The notes beneath the pieces are model-generated. The model worked only from the letters and a program-made list of their open reading frames with translations. It was not told where the DNA came from and ran no database searches. Positions 34,348-43,008 of a stretch of 64,000 nucleotides of DNA are shown piece by piece; within the stretch, counting starts at the first letter, position 1, and each line of letters opens with the position of its first letter. Source of the stretch: Paragemmobacter ruber (GTDB lineage: Bacteria > Pseudomonadota > Alphaproteobacteria > Rhodobacterales > Rhodobacteraceae); contig NZ_JAAATW010000002.1 in NCBI RefSeq assembly GCF_009908315.1, forward strand, positions 744,001 to 808,000, written 5' to 3'. Both the position numbers and the translations under genes were made by a program.

Positions 34348-35181
34348 ATGGGTGGGTGGGTCATGATGGCGTGCCGCGCGGCGCTGCTGGGTGTCGTGCT
34401 TGGGGTTTCGGGGGGCGCACAGGCGCAGGTGTCGGAACGGGCAGAGCCGATCACCGGGCCGGGGGTGACGACCATTGGCGGGATCGGGGTGAATGCGCGG
34501 ATCAATGTGCGCAGCGGTCCGTCGGTGGTGTTTCCGGTGGTGGGGTCGCTGGGATATGGCACGCGGGTCGAGACGGGGCTCTGCCTCGGCGGGGGGAGCG
34601 CGCGGTGGTGCGAGGTGACGACGCTGGATGGCCGGGTGTCGGGCTATGTGGCCGGGCGGTTTCTGGTCGAAGGGGGGGCGGGCGTGCCGCCGGATGATCT
34701 GGCGGGGGGGCCGGATTTCTGGGCGGTGCGCGGGCTGCAGGGCAATGAACGGCTTGGCGTTCGCATCGAGCCCGTGCGCGGCGCGGCGCTGTTGGCCACC
34801 CTGAGCAACGGTGAGGTGGTGCGCAATCTGGGCTGCCGGATGACGGGTGGCACGCGCTGGTGCCGCATCCGATCGACCACGGGGATGGATGTGACGGGCT
34901 GGGTTCTGGGCCAGTTTCTGCGCGAATCCGGCGCGCCAGTGGTGCAACCCCCGCCGGGCGGTGGTTCGGATTTCCTTGTCGTGTCGGGTCTTGCGGCCGG
35001 GGATACGCTGAACGTGCGGTCGCAGCCTTCCACCCAAGGGGCGGTGATCGCGCGGCTTTCACAGGGCGCGCGGGTGGAGAACCTTGGCTGCCAGACGAGC
35101 GGATCATCCCGCTGGTGCCGCATCCAGACCACGGGCGGTGTGGTGGTCACGGGCTGGGTGAACGGGCGTTATCTGCGCTGA
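34348..35181 (+). CDS. Exported protein with three bacterial SH3 repeats
   Basis: Protein of 277 residues with a signal peptide (about 1-26, ending AQA). Three SH3b-type units follow (about 46-108, 125-190, 210-277), each with an N-terminal INVRSGPS/LGVRIEPV/LNVRSQPS strand, a central xxCxxxGxxRWCRI/EV loop with paired cysteines, and a final GW/YVxGRFL strand. Such modules bind peptidoglycan or act as periplasmic scaffolds. The paired cysteines in each unit could form disulfides. The ATG at 34348 was chosen over an out-of-frame ATG at 34343. Confidence 0.78.
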   Translation: MGGWVMMACRAALLGVVLGVSGGAQAQVSERAEPITGPGVTTIGGIGVNARINVRSGPSVVFPVVGSLGYGTRVETGLCLGGGSARWCEVTTLDGRVSGYVAGRFLVEGGAGVPPDDLAGGPDFWAVRGLQGNERLGVRIEPVRGAALLATLSNGEVVRNLGCRMTGGTRWCRIRSTTGMDVTGWVLGQFLRESGAPVVQPPPGGGSDFLVVSGLAAGDTLNVRSQPSTQGAVIARLSQGARVENLGCQTSGSSRWCRIQTTGGVVVTGWVNGRYLR

Positions 35182-35184
35182 CGG

Positions 35185-35212
35185 CAGGGTCAGAGGGACA
35201 GGGTCAGAGGGG
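35185..35212. repeat. Two-copy 14-bp tandem repeat
   Basis: CAGGGTCAGAGGGA and CAGGGTCAGAGGGG lie head to tail between the convergent stops at 35181 and 35218. Most likely slippage debris. Confidence 0.7.
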
Positions 35213-35217
35213 CATAG

Positions 35218-36276
35218 TTAGATGGGCAGGGCGCGCGCCTCCTGCGCGGCTGACTCCTCGGCCCTGTCCAGCAGGGCCTGAAGGCGGGCCGCGCGGGCGA
35301 AATCGGGGATGGCGGGGCCTTCGCCCCGGATCGCGGCGATGAAGCGGCGATAGACCGTGGGGACGGGGGGGCACGGCACGCGCCGCCAGAGCGCCGCCTC
35401 AAGATCGGGGGCGAGGCAGGCGGAGAGGCGGCTTTTGCCCTTTTCAAAGGCCACGTCCAGCGCGCCCCGGTCGCCGTGCAGCCGGAGGCGCAGGTCATTC
35501 AGATGGCCCGTGGCAAAGCGGCTGGCGGTGACGGTGCCAAGCGCGCCATTGGCAAGGCGAAGCTGCATTGTGGCGCTGTCATTGGCATCGAGCACATAGT
35601 CGCCGATCCGCCCGCCCGGCGCCTTATCGAAGGTGGCCAGCCGACAGGAGATGTCGGCCACGTCAAGACCTGCGGCAAAGGTCGCGAAATCAAGGATATG
35701 GATGCCGACATCGCCCAGCACGCCCTTTGACCCATGCGCGGTGGACAGCCGCCAGAGCCATTGCTGTTCGCGGTCCCAATGCCCCCAGGCGGGCTGGGTG
35801 AGCCAGCTTTGCAGATAGGAGGCCTCGAAATGCCGGAGCGTGCCGATGGCGCCTGCGGCCACCATCTGAGCCGCCTGTTGCAGGGCGGGGACGTTGCGAT
35901 AGGTCAGGTTGACCATCGCCACCACCCCGGCGCGGGCGGCAGCGGCGGCCATTTCATCGGCATGGGCGGCGTTGGTGGCAAGCGGCTTTTCGCACAGCAC
36001 ATGCTTGCCCGCCCCCAGCAGGGGCAGGGTGGTGGGGTGATGGGCCGCGTCGGGGGTGACGTTGGTCACGGCATCGAAGGCGCCCCAGTCCAGCGCCCGC
36101 TCCAGCGAGGTGAAGCGATGCGGGATGGCAAAGCGGTCGGCAAAGGTGGCAAGTTGATCGGCGCGGGTGTCTACCCCGGCCACGATCCTTACCCCGGGGA
36201 TTTTTGCGAACTGTTCCGCATGGTTGGCGGCCATGCCCCCGGTCCCGAGGATGAGCAGGCGGATCGCGCGCGGCAT
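35218..36276 (-). CDS. Gfo/Idh/MocA family oxidoreductase
   Basis: NAD(P)-dependent sugar dehydrogenase family protein (352 residues). The Rossmann segment LLILGTGGMAANHAEQF opens the protein; the family EKP motif is in HVLCEKPLATN (near 95), and the GDVGIHILDFATF active-site region with the catalytic-type histidine follows near 193. It overlaps the upstream ThuA gene by one base, and the pair looks like a small sugar-catabolic operon. The substrate is unknown (inositol, ketoglucose or trehalose-derived sugars are typical). Confidence 0.82.
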   Translation of the reverse strand: MPRAIRLLILGTGGMAANHAEQFAKIPGVRIVAGVDTRADQLATFADRFAIPHRFTSLERALDWGAFDAVTNVTPDAAHHPTTLPLLGAGKHVLCEKPLATNAAHADEMAAAAARAGVVAMVNLTYRNVPALQQAAQMVAAGAIGTLRHFEASYLQSWLTQPAWGHWDREQQWLWRLSTAHGSKGVLGDVGIHILDFATFAAGLDVADISCRLATFDKAPGGRIGDYVLDANDSATMQLRLANGALGTVTASRFATGHLNDLRLRLHGDRGALDVAFEKGKSRLSACLAPDLEAALWRRVPCPPVPTVYRRFIAAIRGEGPAIPDFARAARLQALLDRAEESAAQEARALPI

Positions 36277-37061
36277 CAGCGGAACCCCTCTTCCCCCGCC
36301 TGATGCAGGCGCGGGCCGCGTTCGGTAATGGACTCAGGGGCCTTGTCCACCGGCACATTCGGCGCGGCATTGGGATCTGCGAGGCGCGCGGCGGGATTAT
36401 GCGCCCATTTCACCGCGTTCAGGATCACGCGCTGCACATTGGCATCGTGATAGGTGGGATAGGTTTCATGCCCCGGGCGGAAGTAGAAGACATTGCCCGC
36501 CCCGCGCTTGTAGGTCAGGCCCGAGCGGAACACCTCGCCCCCCTGGAACCACGAGACGAAGACCGTCTCCAACGGTTCCGGCACGCCGAAGGGTTCGCCA
36601 TACATCTCTTCCTGTTCCAGTTCGAAATGGTCTGGCAACCCGGCCGCGATGGGGTGGTTGCGCGAGGTGAGCCAGAGGCGTTCCCGCTCGCCCGCCTCGC
36701 GCCAGGTGAGGTTGCAGGGGCTGCCCATCAAACGCTTGAACGGTTTGGAGAAATGGGCGGAATGGAGGAAAATGATCCCCATCCCGGACCAGACCGCATC
36801 GCAGAGGCGATCGACGATGTCATCGCGCACCTCGCCATGGGCGGCATGGCCCCACCAGATCAGCACATCGGTTGCGGCCAGCCTTGCCGGGGTCAGGCCG
36901 TGATCGGCGTCCTGCAGGGTGACGGTCGTGGCCGTCACGCCCGGATCGCGGTTGAGCGCTTCGGCGATGGTGGTGTGCATGCCCTGCGGGTAGATCCCGG
37001 CCACGATGCGGTTGTTGCGTTCGTGGACGTTCTCGCCCCAGACGGTGACGCGGATGGCCAT
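36276..37061 (-). CDS. ThuA-like domain protein (trehalose utilisation type)
   Basis: Protein of 261 residues covering a single ThuA domain (class I glutamine-amidotransferase-like fold), with VTVWGENVHERN at the N-terminus, DVLIWWGHAAHGEV near 79, and GAGNVFYFRPGHETYPTYHDANVQRVILNAVKWA at 200-233. ThuA proteins act with Gfo/Idh dehydrogenases such as ThuB in 3-keto-disaccharide metabolism. The ATG at 37061 follows GGGAGGGACC on the minus strand. A LacI-type palindrome lies about 15 bp upstream. Confidence 0.82.
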   Translation of the reverse strand: MAIRVTVWGENVHERNNRIVAGIYPQGMHTTIAEALNRDPGVTATTVTLQDADHGLTPARLAATDVLIWWGHAAHGEVRDDIVDRLCDAVWSGMGIIFLHSAHFSKPFKRLMGSPCNLTWREAGERERLWLTSRNHPIAAGLPDHFELEQEEMYGEPFGVPEPLETVFVSWFQGGEVFRSGLTYKRGAGNVFYFRPGHETYPTYHDANVQRVILNAVKWAHNPAARLADPNAAPNVPVDKAPESITERGPRLHQAGEEGFR

Positions 37062-37072
37062 GGGTCCCTCCC

Positions 37073-37087
37073 TTGAAAGCGCTTTGG
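37073..37087. promoter_or_regulatory. LacI-type operator candidate before the ThuA gene
   Basis: TTGAAAGCGCTTTGG has the perfect core AAAGCGCTTT (37076-37085), the CG-centred form usual for LacI-family repressors. Its position 12-26 bp ahead of the ThuA start fits repression of the sugar pair. No lacI-type gene is in the window. Confidence 0.5.
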
Positions 37088-37324
37088 AAGGGGTGGCCCG
37101 CCACCCCGCGCCTGTCAAGGGTTTGCGGGGTGAGAGATGTTCAAATCGCTTTGGTCAACGCGGATCGGCGGGCGGCCGGGCGCAGATCGCTGGGGGCGAC
37201 GTTCGCCGGGGCGCGGTGTCGGAAAGCGTCCCGGCCTTGGTGCAGGCGGAACGGGTTGCATGAAGGGCGGAATGGGCCCAGATTGGCGGCGGTGTTTTGG
37301 TGGCGTATGCGTGGGACTGAGTAA

Positions 37325-38092
37325 ATGGAGATCGTGTTCGAGACGGCTGATCTGCGCGTTGGATTTGTTCCAGCGCGTAAGGAAAGGCGGTCGGATCGTA
37401 TCGTGATTGCGTTCCGCTCTTTGCTGGCCTCACTCAAGAATTCAGGCTTGATTTTTCCGACTTCGGGTGAATCGCAGGTTACGATCCAAAGATCGGGTGC
37501 GGATGCCCTGCATTTTCTTCCGGCCAACAATCGTCGGTATCAGTATCCCGAAATCCATGAGGCGCTTGCAATTGCAAAGGCGTATTCTGCGCCTTATCGC
37601 CAGATCACCACCTATGGCATGTCGATGGGTGGTTTCGCGGCTTTGCAATCCTCGGCCTATCTGAATGCGGGCGTCACAGTCACCTATTCACCGCAGATTT
37701 CCGTGGATGAGAGGAAACATGATTTCATCCTGCCGCGTTGGCTGGATCGGATGCGCGGCGTTGCCTTCTGTTGGGACGATCTGGGAAACATCTCGCGCAC
37801 GGCACAACATATTGTGGTCTACGATCCGTTCGAAGTAGATCGCAGGCATGTGGAGGTGCTGAGATCCGTCGCCACGGTGACGGAGGTCAAGGTGCCTTTC
37901 TCAGGGCATCATTGTTGGCGGGCCTTGGCGGGTGCCGGGATCGGCGGGGCTGCGTTGACGCAACTGCTGCAAGGCAATCCGGATATTGCGTGGCTTCGCA
38001 AAACGATCAGAGCAGGCCGAAGAGAGGACGCGGTCTATCTTGAAAAGATGCGCGAGCATCTTGAGGCGCGTACGGCGAGGCTGGGCAAATAG
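37325..38092 (+). CDS. Putative alpha/beta-hydrolase-like protein
   Basis: Protein of 255 residues. A nucleophile elbow GMSMGGFAAL (near 98-107) follows a strand, and a late histidine pair in VPFSGHHCWRAL (near 196) could complete a Ser-His-type triad. YSPQISVDERK follows the elbow at about 118. No signal peptide. Similar short hydrolases occur beside glycosyltransferase genes in Rhodobacteraceae, but this one stands alone. Its base composition is visibly richer in A and T than the neighbours, suggesting separate origin. The function is unknown. Confidence 0.6.
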   Translation: MEIVFETADLRVGFVPARKERRSDRIVIAFRSLLASLKNSGLIFPTSGESQVTIQRSGADALHFLPANNRRYQYPEIHEALAIAKAYSAPYRQITTYGMSMGGFAALQSSAYLNAGVTVTYSPQISVDERKHDFILPRWLDRMRGVAFCWDDLGNISRTAQHIVVYDPFEVDRRHVEVLRSVATVTEVKVPFSGHHCWRALAGAGIGGAALTQLLQGNPDIAWLRKTIRAGRREDAVYLEKMREHLEARTARLGK

Positions 38093-38194
38093 GGCGGCGG
38101 TCGGTTTGCAAGGACCAGCGTGGATGGTGGTTTATGCTCGTCCCAGTCAAGACATTGAAACGGGCGCCCATTGGCCTGAAATGACGTCAAGGCG

Positions 38195-38209
38195 TTAACG
38201 CCCTTTTAA
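38195..38209. promoter_or_regulatory. CtrA-like full site
   Basis: TTAACGCCCTTTTAA fits the CtrA consensus TTAA-N7-TTAA exactly and runs on into TTAACCAT. It lies between convergent genes, where no promoter is expected, so it could be fortuitous. Confidence 0.35.
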
Positions 38210-38223
38210 CCATCCGGTCGAGG

Positions 38224-38255
38224 CGCGCTGCACCCGTTTCACGGGGTGCAGCGCG
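38224..38255. terminator. Terminator for the DUF475 gene
   Basis: A perfect 12-bp stem CGCGCTGCACCC/GGGTGCAGCGCG with an eight-base loop lies nine bases past the DUF475 stop. On the minus strand it is followed by CCTCGACC, then AAAAGGGCG; there is no U-tract, but the stem is very stable. It can also end the plus-strand hydrolase transcript. Confidence 0.65.
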
Positions 38256-38263
38256 GCGACGGT

Positions 38264-39337
38264 TCAGCGCGGATCGGTGACCGCGCCGCCATTGGCGCGG
38301 TTCCAGCGGATCGACGACCAGAGCGACAGGCCGATCAGGGCCGCGCCGCCGAGGCCGGTGATCACCTCGGGGATATGCACCAGCGTCTGGCTGAACATGA
38401 TCACCGACAGGATCAGGATGGCGTAGAAAGCCCCGTGTTCGAGGTAGCGGTACTGCGCCAGCGTGCCCTTTTCGACCAGCATGATGGTCATCGAACGCAC
38501 ATACATGGCCCCAATGCCAAGGCCGATGGCAATGACGAAGAGGTTGTTCGACAAGGCAAAAGCGCCGATCACCCCGTCAAAGGAGAAGGAGGCATCCAGC
38601 ACCTCGAGGTAGAGGAAGGCGCCGAGGCCGCCCTTGGCGGCGGCGGACATGGTTTCCTGGCTCTTGTCCAGCAACCCGCCCACGGTTTCCACCACGAGGA
38701 AGGTGACAAGGCCGTAGATGGCGGAGGAGACGAAGGCCGTCGATTCCGCGCCGTCGAGGAACTTGGAGAAGACGAGGATCAGGATCAGCACGACCCCAAC
38801 CTCGATCCCCCGGATGGTGGCGGTGGCCGCCACCTTTTCCTCAAGCCAGCGCACCCAGTGCACGTCCTTTTCGGCGTCGAAGAAATAGGTCAGCCCCACC
38901 ATCATCAGGAAGGCGCCGCCGAAGGCCGCGATGGGAAGATGCGCCTCGTGCATGATGCGCGAATATTCCTCGGGCTGGGTGGAGGCGAGGACCAGCGCCT
39001 GCCACGGGCCGATATTGGCGGCCACCACCACGATCAGGAGCGGGAAGACGATGCGCATCCCGAAGACCGCGATCAGGATGCCCCAGGTCAGGAAGGCGCG
39101 CTGCCATTCGGGGCGCATGTCCTTGAGTTTGTTGGCATTCACGATGGCGTTGTCGAAGGAGAGCGAGATTTCGAGCACCGCGAGGACGCAGCAGATGAAG
39201 AAGATGGACAGCATGCCCGACAGCGTGCCGGTGGTCTGCCAGCCGAGCCACGCGCCCAGGGCGAGGCCCGCGGCCGTGACGATGAAGGCCCAGGTGAAAT
39301 ACCCGAGCGTCGATTTCGAAGCAGTGGTGGAGGACAT
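38264..39337 (-). CDS. DUF475 family membrane protein (TerC-like)
   Basis: Integral membrane protein of 357 residues with about nine helices. The acidic motifs EISLSFDNAIVNAN (near 56-69) and EVLDASFSFDGVIGAFAL (near 244-261) form two related halves, as in TerC/YkoY proteins that are linked to metal or tellurite resistance. DUF475 itself has no settled function. The start at 39337 has a modest GGGATCG ribosome site. Confidence 0.83.
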   Translation of the reverse strand: MSSTTASKSTLGYFTWAFIVTAAGLALGAWLGWQTTGTLSGMLSIFFICCVLAVLEISLSFDNAIVNANKLKDMRPEWQRAFLTWGILIAVFGMRIVFPLLIVVVAANIGPWQALVLASTQPEEYSRIMHEAHLPIAAFGGAFLMMVGLTYFFDAEKDVHWVRWLEEKVAATATIRGIEVGVVLILILVFSKFLDGAESTAFVSSAIYGLVTFLVVETVGGLLDKSQETMSAAAKGGLGAFLYLEVLDASFSFDGVIGAFALSNNLFVIAIGLGIGAMYVRSMTIMLVEKGTLAQYRYLEHGAFYAILILSVIMFSQTLVHIPEVITGLGGAALIGLSLWSSIRWNRANGGAVTDPR

Positions 39338-39869
39338 TGGGACGATCCCTTGCCTGGGGCGGGCCGGTGGCAGACGGAAGGACGCGCGGCGCGAAGGGGC
39401 GTCGTGGAGGTCGGTCGGTCGGTCAGGTCCGTGCGACGGTTGATTTCCGCGGTGCCGACATCGCGGAAGCGTCGCAAGACTTCCGCCAGAGGGGCCCGGT
39501 CACCAGGGTTTGGCCACCGGATCGGACCGACGGCTGCCCGCGTTCATACGGGTTCGGCCCCCAAAATCAAATCTTTTCTTGGCCCCGCGGCCAAGCCCTT
39601 GCGGACGCTGGATTAATCGGTGCAGCGCGGTGGCGGCGGATGTGCCGGAACCGGTGCAGGACCGCGTGCAGCAAGGCGTATGCACGCGCGCGGTGAAAAG
39701 GGCGCATTAACCATTCGCGCGCAAGCCTTGAGTCGCATGGCCAGGCGGGTATCTGGACTTATGGCGATGGGGCCTCTGGCCCTATCTGTGCCGCCGCTGG
39801 TAAGGGATGATGCAACGGATCGCCCCCGCCTTTGCCGGGGCTTGCCGCATTTTAGGAAAGGACGCGCCC
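39338..39869. other. 532-bp divergent region between the DUF475 gene and tpa
   Basis: No convincing gene. The left part carries the DUF475 leader. The right part holds GCGTGCAGCA (39664), TTAACCATT (39707) and the direct repeats CTGGACTTA/CTGGCCCTA (39753, 39776), an order shared with the region upstream of xsc. Confidence 0.7.
39753..39784 (+). promoter_or_regulatory. TauR-type direct repeat upstream of tpa
   Basis: CTGGACTTA and CTGGCCCTA are spaced 23 bp start to start. The same two words with the same spacing occur before xsc. TauR of R. capsulatus is known to bind direct repeats in the tpa promoter, so this is the natural candidate site. It ends 85 bp before the tpa ATG. Confidence 0.72.
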
Positions 39870-41252
39870 ATGGAAGGGTTGGACCGGTTCAACGACATTT
39901 CCGAAGTGGTCGAGGCCGACCGCGCCCATGTCTGGCACCACCTGAGCCAGCACAAGCAGTACGATACCGGCGTCGATCCCCGCGTGATCGTCGAAGGCAA
40001 GGGGATGAAGGTCTGGGATGCCAAGGGGAAAGAGCATCTTGATGCCGTCTCGGGCGGGGTCTGGACGGTAAATGTGGGCTATGGCCGCGAGAGCATCGCC
40101 AATGCGGTGCGCGACCAGCTGATCAAGATGAACTATTTCGCGGGCGCCGCAGGATCGGTGCCGGGGTCGATCTTTGCCCAGCGGCTGATCGAGAAGATGC
40201 CGGGGATGAGCCGGGTCTATTATTCCAACTCGGGGTCGGAGGCGAACGAGAAGGTCTACAAGATGGTGCGCCAGATCGCGCATCGGCACCATGGCGGCAA
40301 GAAGTGGAAGATCCTGTATCGCGACCGCGACTATCACGGCACGACCATCGCGGCGCTGGCCAGCGCCGGGCAGGACCAGCGGGCGATGCAGTACGGGCCC
40401 TTCCCAGATGGCTTCGTGCGGGTGCCGCATTGCCTGGAATATCGCAAGCAGTGGGATGTGGAGAATTATGGCGAGCGCGCGGCGGATGCGATCGAAGAGG
40501 TGATCCTGCGCGAGGGCCCGGATACGGTGGGCTGTCTGATCCTGGAACCCGTGACGGCGGGCGGTGGCGTGATCGTGCCGCCGAAAGGGTATTGGGAGCG
40601 GGTGCAGGAGATCTGCCGCAAATACGATATCCTGCTGGCGATTGACGAGGTGGTCTGCGGCGTGGGCCGGACGGGCACATGGTTCGGCTACCAGCATTAC
40701 GGCATCCAGCCTGATTTCGTGACCATGGCGAAGGGCGTGGCCTCGGGCTATGCCGCCATCTCCTGCACGGTGACGACGGAGCGGGTGTTCGAGATGTTCA
40801 AGGACAATCCCGCCGATCCGATGAGCTATTTCCGCGACATCTCGACCTTCGGGGGTTGCACCAGCGGGCCTGCGGCGGCGCTGGAGAACATGGCGATCAT
40901 CGAGCGCGAGGGGCTTCTCGAGAACACCGTGAAGATGGGCGATTACTGCCTGGGCAACCTGCAGGCGCTGATGGAGAAGCACAAGGTCATCGGCGATGTG
41001 CGCGGCAAGGGGCTGTTCCTTGGTGCGGAACTGGTGGCCGATCGCGCGACCAAGGAACCGGCGGATGAGAAGAAGGTGCAGGCGGTGGTGGCCGATTGCA
41101 TGGCGCAGGGCGTCATCATCGGGGCCACGAACCGTTCGTTGCCAGGGCTGAACAACACGCTGTGCCTGAGCCCTGCGCTGATCGCCACGAAGGATGACAT
41201 CGACCATATCACCGGGGCCATCGACGGCGCGCTGACCCGCGTCTTCGGCTGA
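39870..41252 (+). CDS. tpa: Taurine--pyruvate aminotransferase
   Basis: Class III aminotransferase (460 residues) turning taurine and pyruvate into sulfoacetaldehyde and alanine. The PLP lysine is K288 in FVTMAKGVASGY; the YYSNSGSEANE phosphate-binding region is near 117-127. It is adjacent to tauR and xsc, which fixes the substrate better than sequence alone. The ATG at 39870 follows AGGAAAGGA; an ATG at 39807 would add 21 residues and lacks a ribosome site. Confidence 0.92.
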   Translation: MEGLDRFNDISEVVEADRAHVWHHLSQHKQYDTGVDPRVIVEGKGMKVWDAKGKEHLDAVSGGVWTVNVGYGRESIANAVRDQLIKMNYFAGAAGSVPGSIFAQRLIEKMPGMSRVYYSNSGSEANEKVYKMVRQIAHRHHGGKKWKILYRDRDYHGTTIAALASAGQDQRAMQYGPFPDGFVRVPHCLEYRKQWDVENYGERAADAIEEVILREGPDTVGCLILEPVTAGGGVIVPPKGYWERVQEICRKYDILLAIDEVVCGVGRTGTWFGYQHYGIQPDFVTMAKGVASGYAAISCTVTTERVFEMFKDNPADPMSYFRDISTFGGCTSGPAAALENMAIIEREGLLENTVKMGDYCLGNLQALMEKHKVIGDVRGKGLFLGAELVADRATKEPADEKKVQAVVADCMAQGVIIGATNRSLPGLNNTLCLSPALIATKDDIDHITGAIDGALTRVFG

Positions 41253-41278
41253 TTTTCCCCGACCGTCAAGGTTCATGC

Positions 41279-41305
41279 GCGCGGCCCCTGAAGAAGGGGC
41301 CGCGC
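41279..41305 (+). terminator. Terminator of tpa
   Basis: An 11-bp stem GCGCGGCCCCT/AGGGGCCGCGC around a five-base loop, followed by ATTCCTTTT, 26 bp after the tpa stop. Confidence 0.75.
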
Positions 41306-41356
41306 ATTCCTTTTGGCTCGCCTGCGCGCCTGCGCGCTCCGGCTTGAGGTTTCTTT

Positions 41357-41410
41357 GGGTATTTGGGCCAAGATGAAGGGTGTGGTCTTCATCTTGGGAA
41401 AAACACCCTC
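41357..41410. repeat. Inverted pair of dispersed elements between tpa and tauR
   Basis: GGGTATTTGGGCCAAGATGAAG (from 41357) faces a second copy on the other strand (CTTCATCTTGGGAAAAACACCC, ending about 41408). They are about 10 bp apart and form a long inverted repeat. Copies also occur near 11850, 23980 and 30449, and a weak one near 43057. Confidence 0.65.
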
Positions 41411-41471
41411 AGGGGGAGGCCCGCAGGGCCGCGGGGGGCAGACAGCCCCCCAAGCGGCGGTGCGGCCGGGC

Positions 41472-41502
41472 TTGACGCCCGCAAGTGGGGCGCGCCTTAT
41501 AT
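41472..41502 (+). promoter_or_regulatory. Candidate promoter of tauR
   Basis: TTGACG (41472-41477) and CTTATA/TTATAT (41496-41502) with an 18-19 bp spacer, about 27 bp before the tauR ATG. No CTGGAC-type repeat is seen here, so tauR may not be controlled by its own product. Confidence 0.4.
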
Positions 41503-41528
41503 CCAGACGCAAGGGGAGATCGGTCCAG

Positions 41529-42989
41529 ATGGCGATACCGGTGGAGCGTTTCTATCTGGCGGAAGGGGTGAGCGGCACGTTGCAGCAGCGCATCCGGGCC
41601 ATGGTCGCCGATGGCATCCTGACGGGGCGGTTCCGGGCGGGGGAGAAGATGCCCTCTTCCCGGGGTCTGGCGCAGCATCTGGGGGTGAGCCGGATCACCG
41701 TGACGCTGGCCTATACGGAACTGGTGGCGGCGGATTACCTGACGGCGCGGGGGCGGTCGGGCTATTTCGTGTCCGAAGGCGTGCCGGTGCAGCCGGGGTT
41801 CCAGCCCGCGCCGCGGGCGGTGGGGACGGTGGATTGGGAGGCGCTGTGCGGGGGGCGGTTCTCGGCCATGGAGCGGGTGGAGCGGCCCGAGGATTGGCGG
41901 GCCTATCCCTATCCGTTCATCTATGGGCAGGCGGATCCGGCGCTGTTTGACCATCAGAACTGGCGGCTTTGCGCGCTGCAATCCTTGGGGCGGCGAGAGT
42001 TCGAAACGCTGACGGCGGATCGGTACGAGCGGGATGATCCGCTGCTGATCGAATATCTCTTGCGCAACATCCTGCCGCGGCGGGGGATCGAGGCGCGGCC
42101 ATCCGAGGTGCTGGTGACCATGGGGGCGCAGAATGCGCTGTGGCTGGCGGCGCAGGTTCTGTTGCGTGCGGGCCGCCATGCGGTGGTGGAAAATCCGGGC
42201 TATCCGGGGTTCCGGGCGATGTGCGCGCAGGCGGGGGCGCGGGTGACGCCGGTGGAGGTGGATGAGGGGGGGTTGGTGGTCGATGCGCTGCCCGAGGCGG
42301 TGGATGTCGTCTTCACCACGGCAAGCCATCAGAGCCCCACCAATGCCACCATGCCGGTGGCGCGGCGGACCGCGCTTCTGCGGGCGGCGGAGGAGCGGAA
42401 TTTCCTTGTGGTGGAGGACGATTACGAGTTCGAGATGAGTTACCTGACGCCCGTGTCGCCGTCGATCAAGAGCCTCGATTCCGGGGGGCGGGTGGTGCAT
42501 GCGGGATCGTTTTCGAAGTCGATCTTTCCGGGGTTGCGGCTGGGCTGGCTGGTGGGGCCGGAACCATTTATCCGCGAGGCGCGGGCGCTGCGCGCGCAGG
42601 TGTTGCGCCATCCGCCGGGACAGTTGCAGCGGACGGCGGCGCATTTTCTGTCGCTGGGGCATTACGATGCCTTGGTGAACCGGATGAAGGCGGCCTTTGC
42701 CAAGCGGCGCAGGGCGATGGAGGAAGCGATTTCCCAGCAGGGCCTGAGTGTTGCGGGGCAGGGGGGATTTGGCGGGTCGTCCTTCTGGATGGCGGCGACG
42801 CGGCATGTCGATACCGAGGCGCTGGCCTTGCGGCTGCGGCGGGAGGGGGTGCTGATCGAGCCGGGGCGGGTGTTCTTTCACCCCGGGACGGAGCGGCGGA
42901 ACTTCTATCGGCTGGCCTATTCGTCGATCCCGGTGGGCAAGATCGCCGAGGGGATCGGGTTGGTGGCGAAGGTCATGCGGGAGATGTGA
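41529..42989 (+). CDS. tauR: TauR, MocR-type regulator of taurine use
   Basis: MocR subfamily of GntR regulators, 486 residues. A winged helix-turn-helix lies at about 14-82 (SSRGLAQHLGVSRITVTLAYTEL), a linker follows, and an aminotransferase-like effector domain runs from about 115, with the PLP lysine K330 in AGSFSKSIFPGLR. R. capsulatus TauR activates tpa with taurine and binds direct repeats; the order tpa-tauR-xsc is the same here. The ATG at 41529 follows AAGGGGAG. A 16-bp tandem duplication copies its last codons and stop. Confidence 0.88.
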   Translation: MAIPVERFYLAEGVSGTLQQRIRAMVADGILTGRFRAGEKMPSSRGLAQHLGVSRITVTLAYTELVAADYLTARGRSGYFVSEGVPVQPGFQPAPRAVGTVDWEALCGGRFSAMERVERPEDWRAYPYPFIYGQADPALFDHQNWRLCALQSLGRREFETLTADRYERDDPLLIEYLLRNILPRRGIEARPSEVLVTMGAQNALWLAAQVLLRAGRHAVVENPGYPGFRAMCAQAGARVTPVEVDEGGLVVDALPEAVDVVFTTASHQSPTNATMPVARRTALLRAAEERNFLVVEDDYEFEMSYLTPVSPSIKSLDSGGRVVHAGSFSKSIFPGLRLGWLVGPEPFIREARALRAQVLRHPPGQLQRTAAHFLSLGHYDALVNRMKAAFAKRRRAMEEAISQQGLSVAGQGGFGGSSFWMAATRHVDTEALALRLRREGVLIEPGRVFFHPGTERRNFYRLAYSSIPVGKIAEGIGLVAKVMREM

Positions 42990-43008
42990 GGGGCGGGAGA
43001 TGTGAGGG
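42977..43008. repeat. 16-bp tandem duplication at the tauR stop codon
   Basis: GCGGGAGATGTGAGGG occurs twice in tandem (42977-42992 and 42993-43008). The first copy encodes the final REM-stop of TauR; the second is untranslated. Confidence 0.8.
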
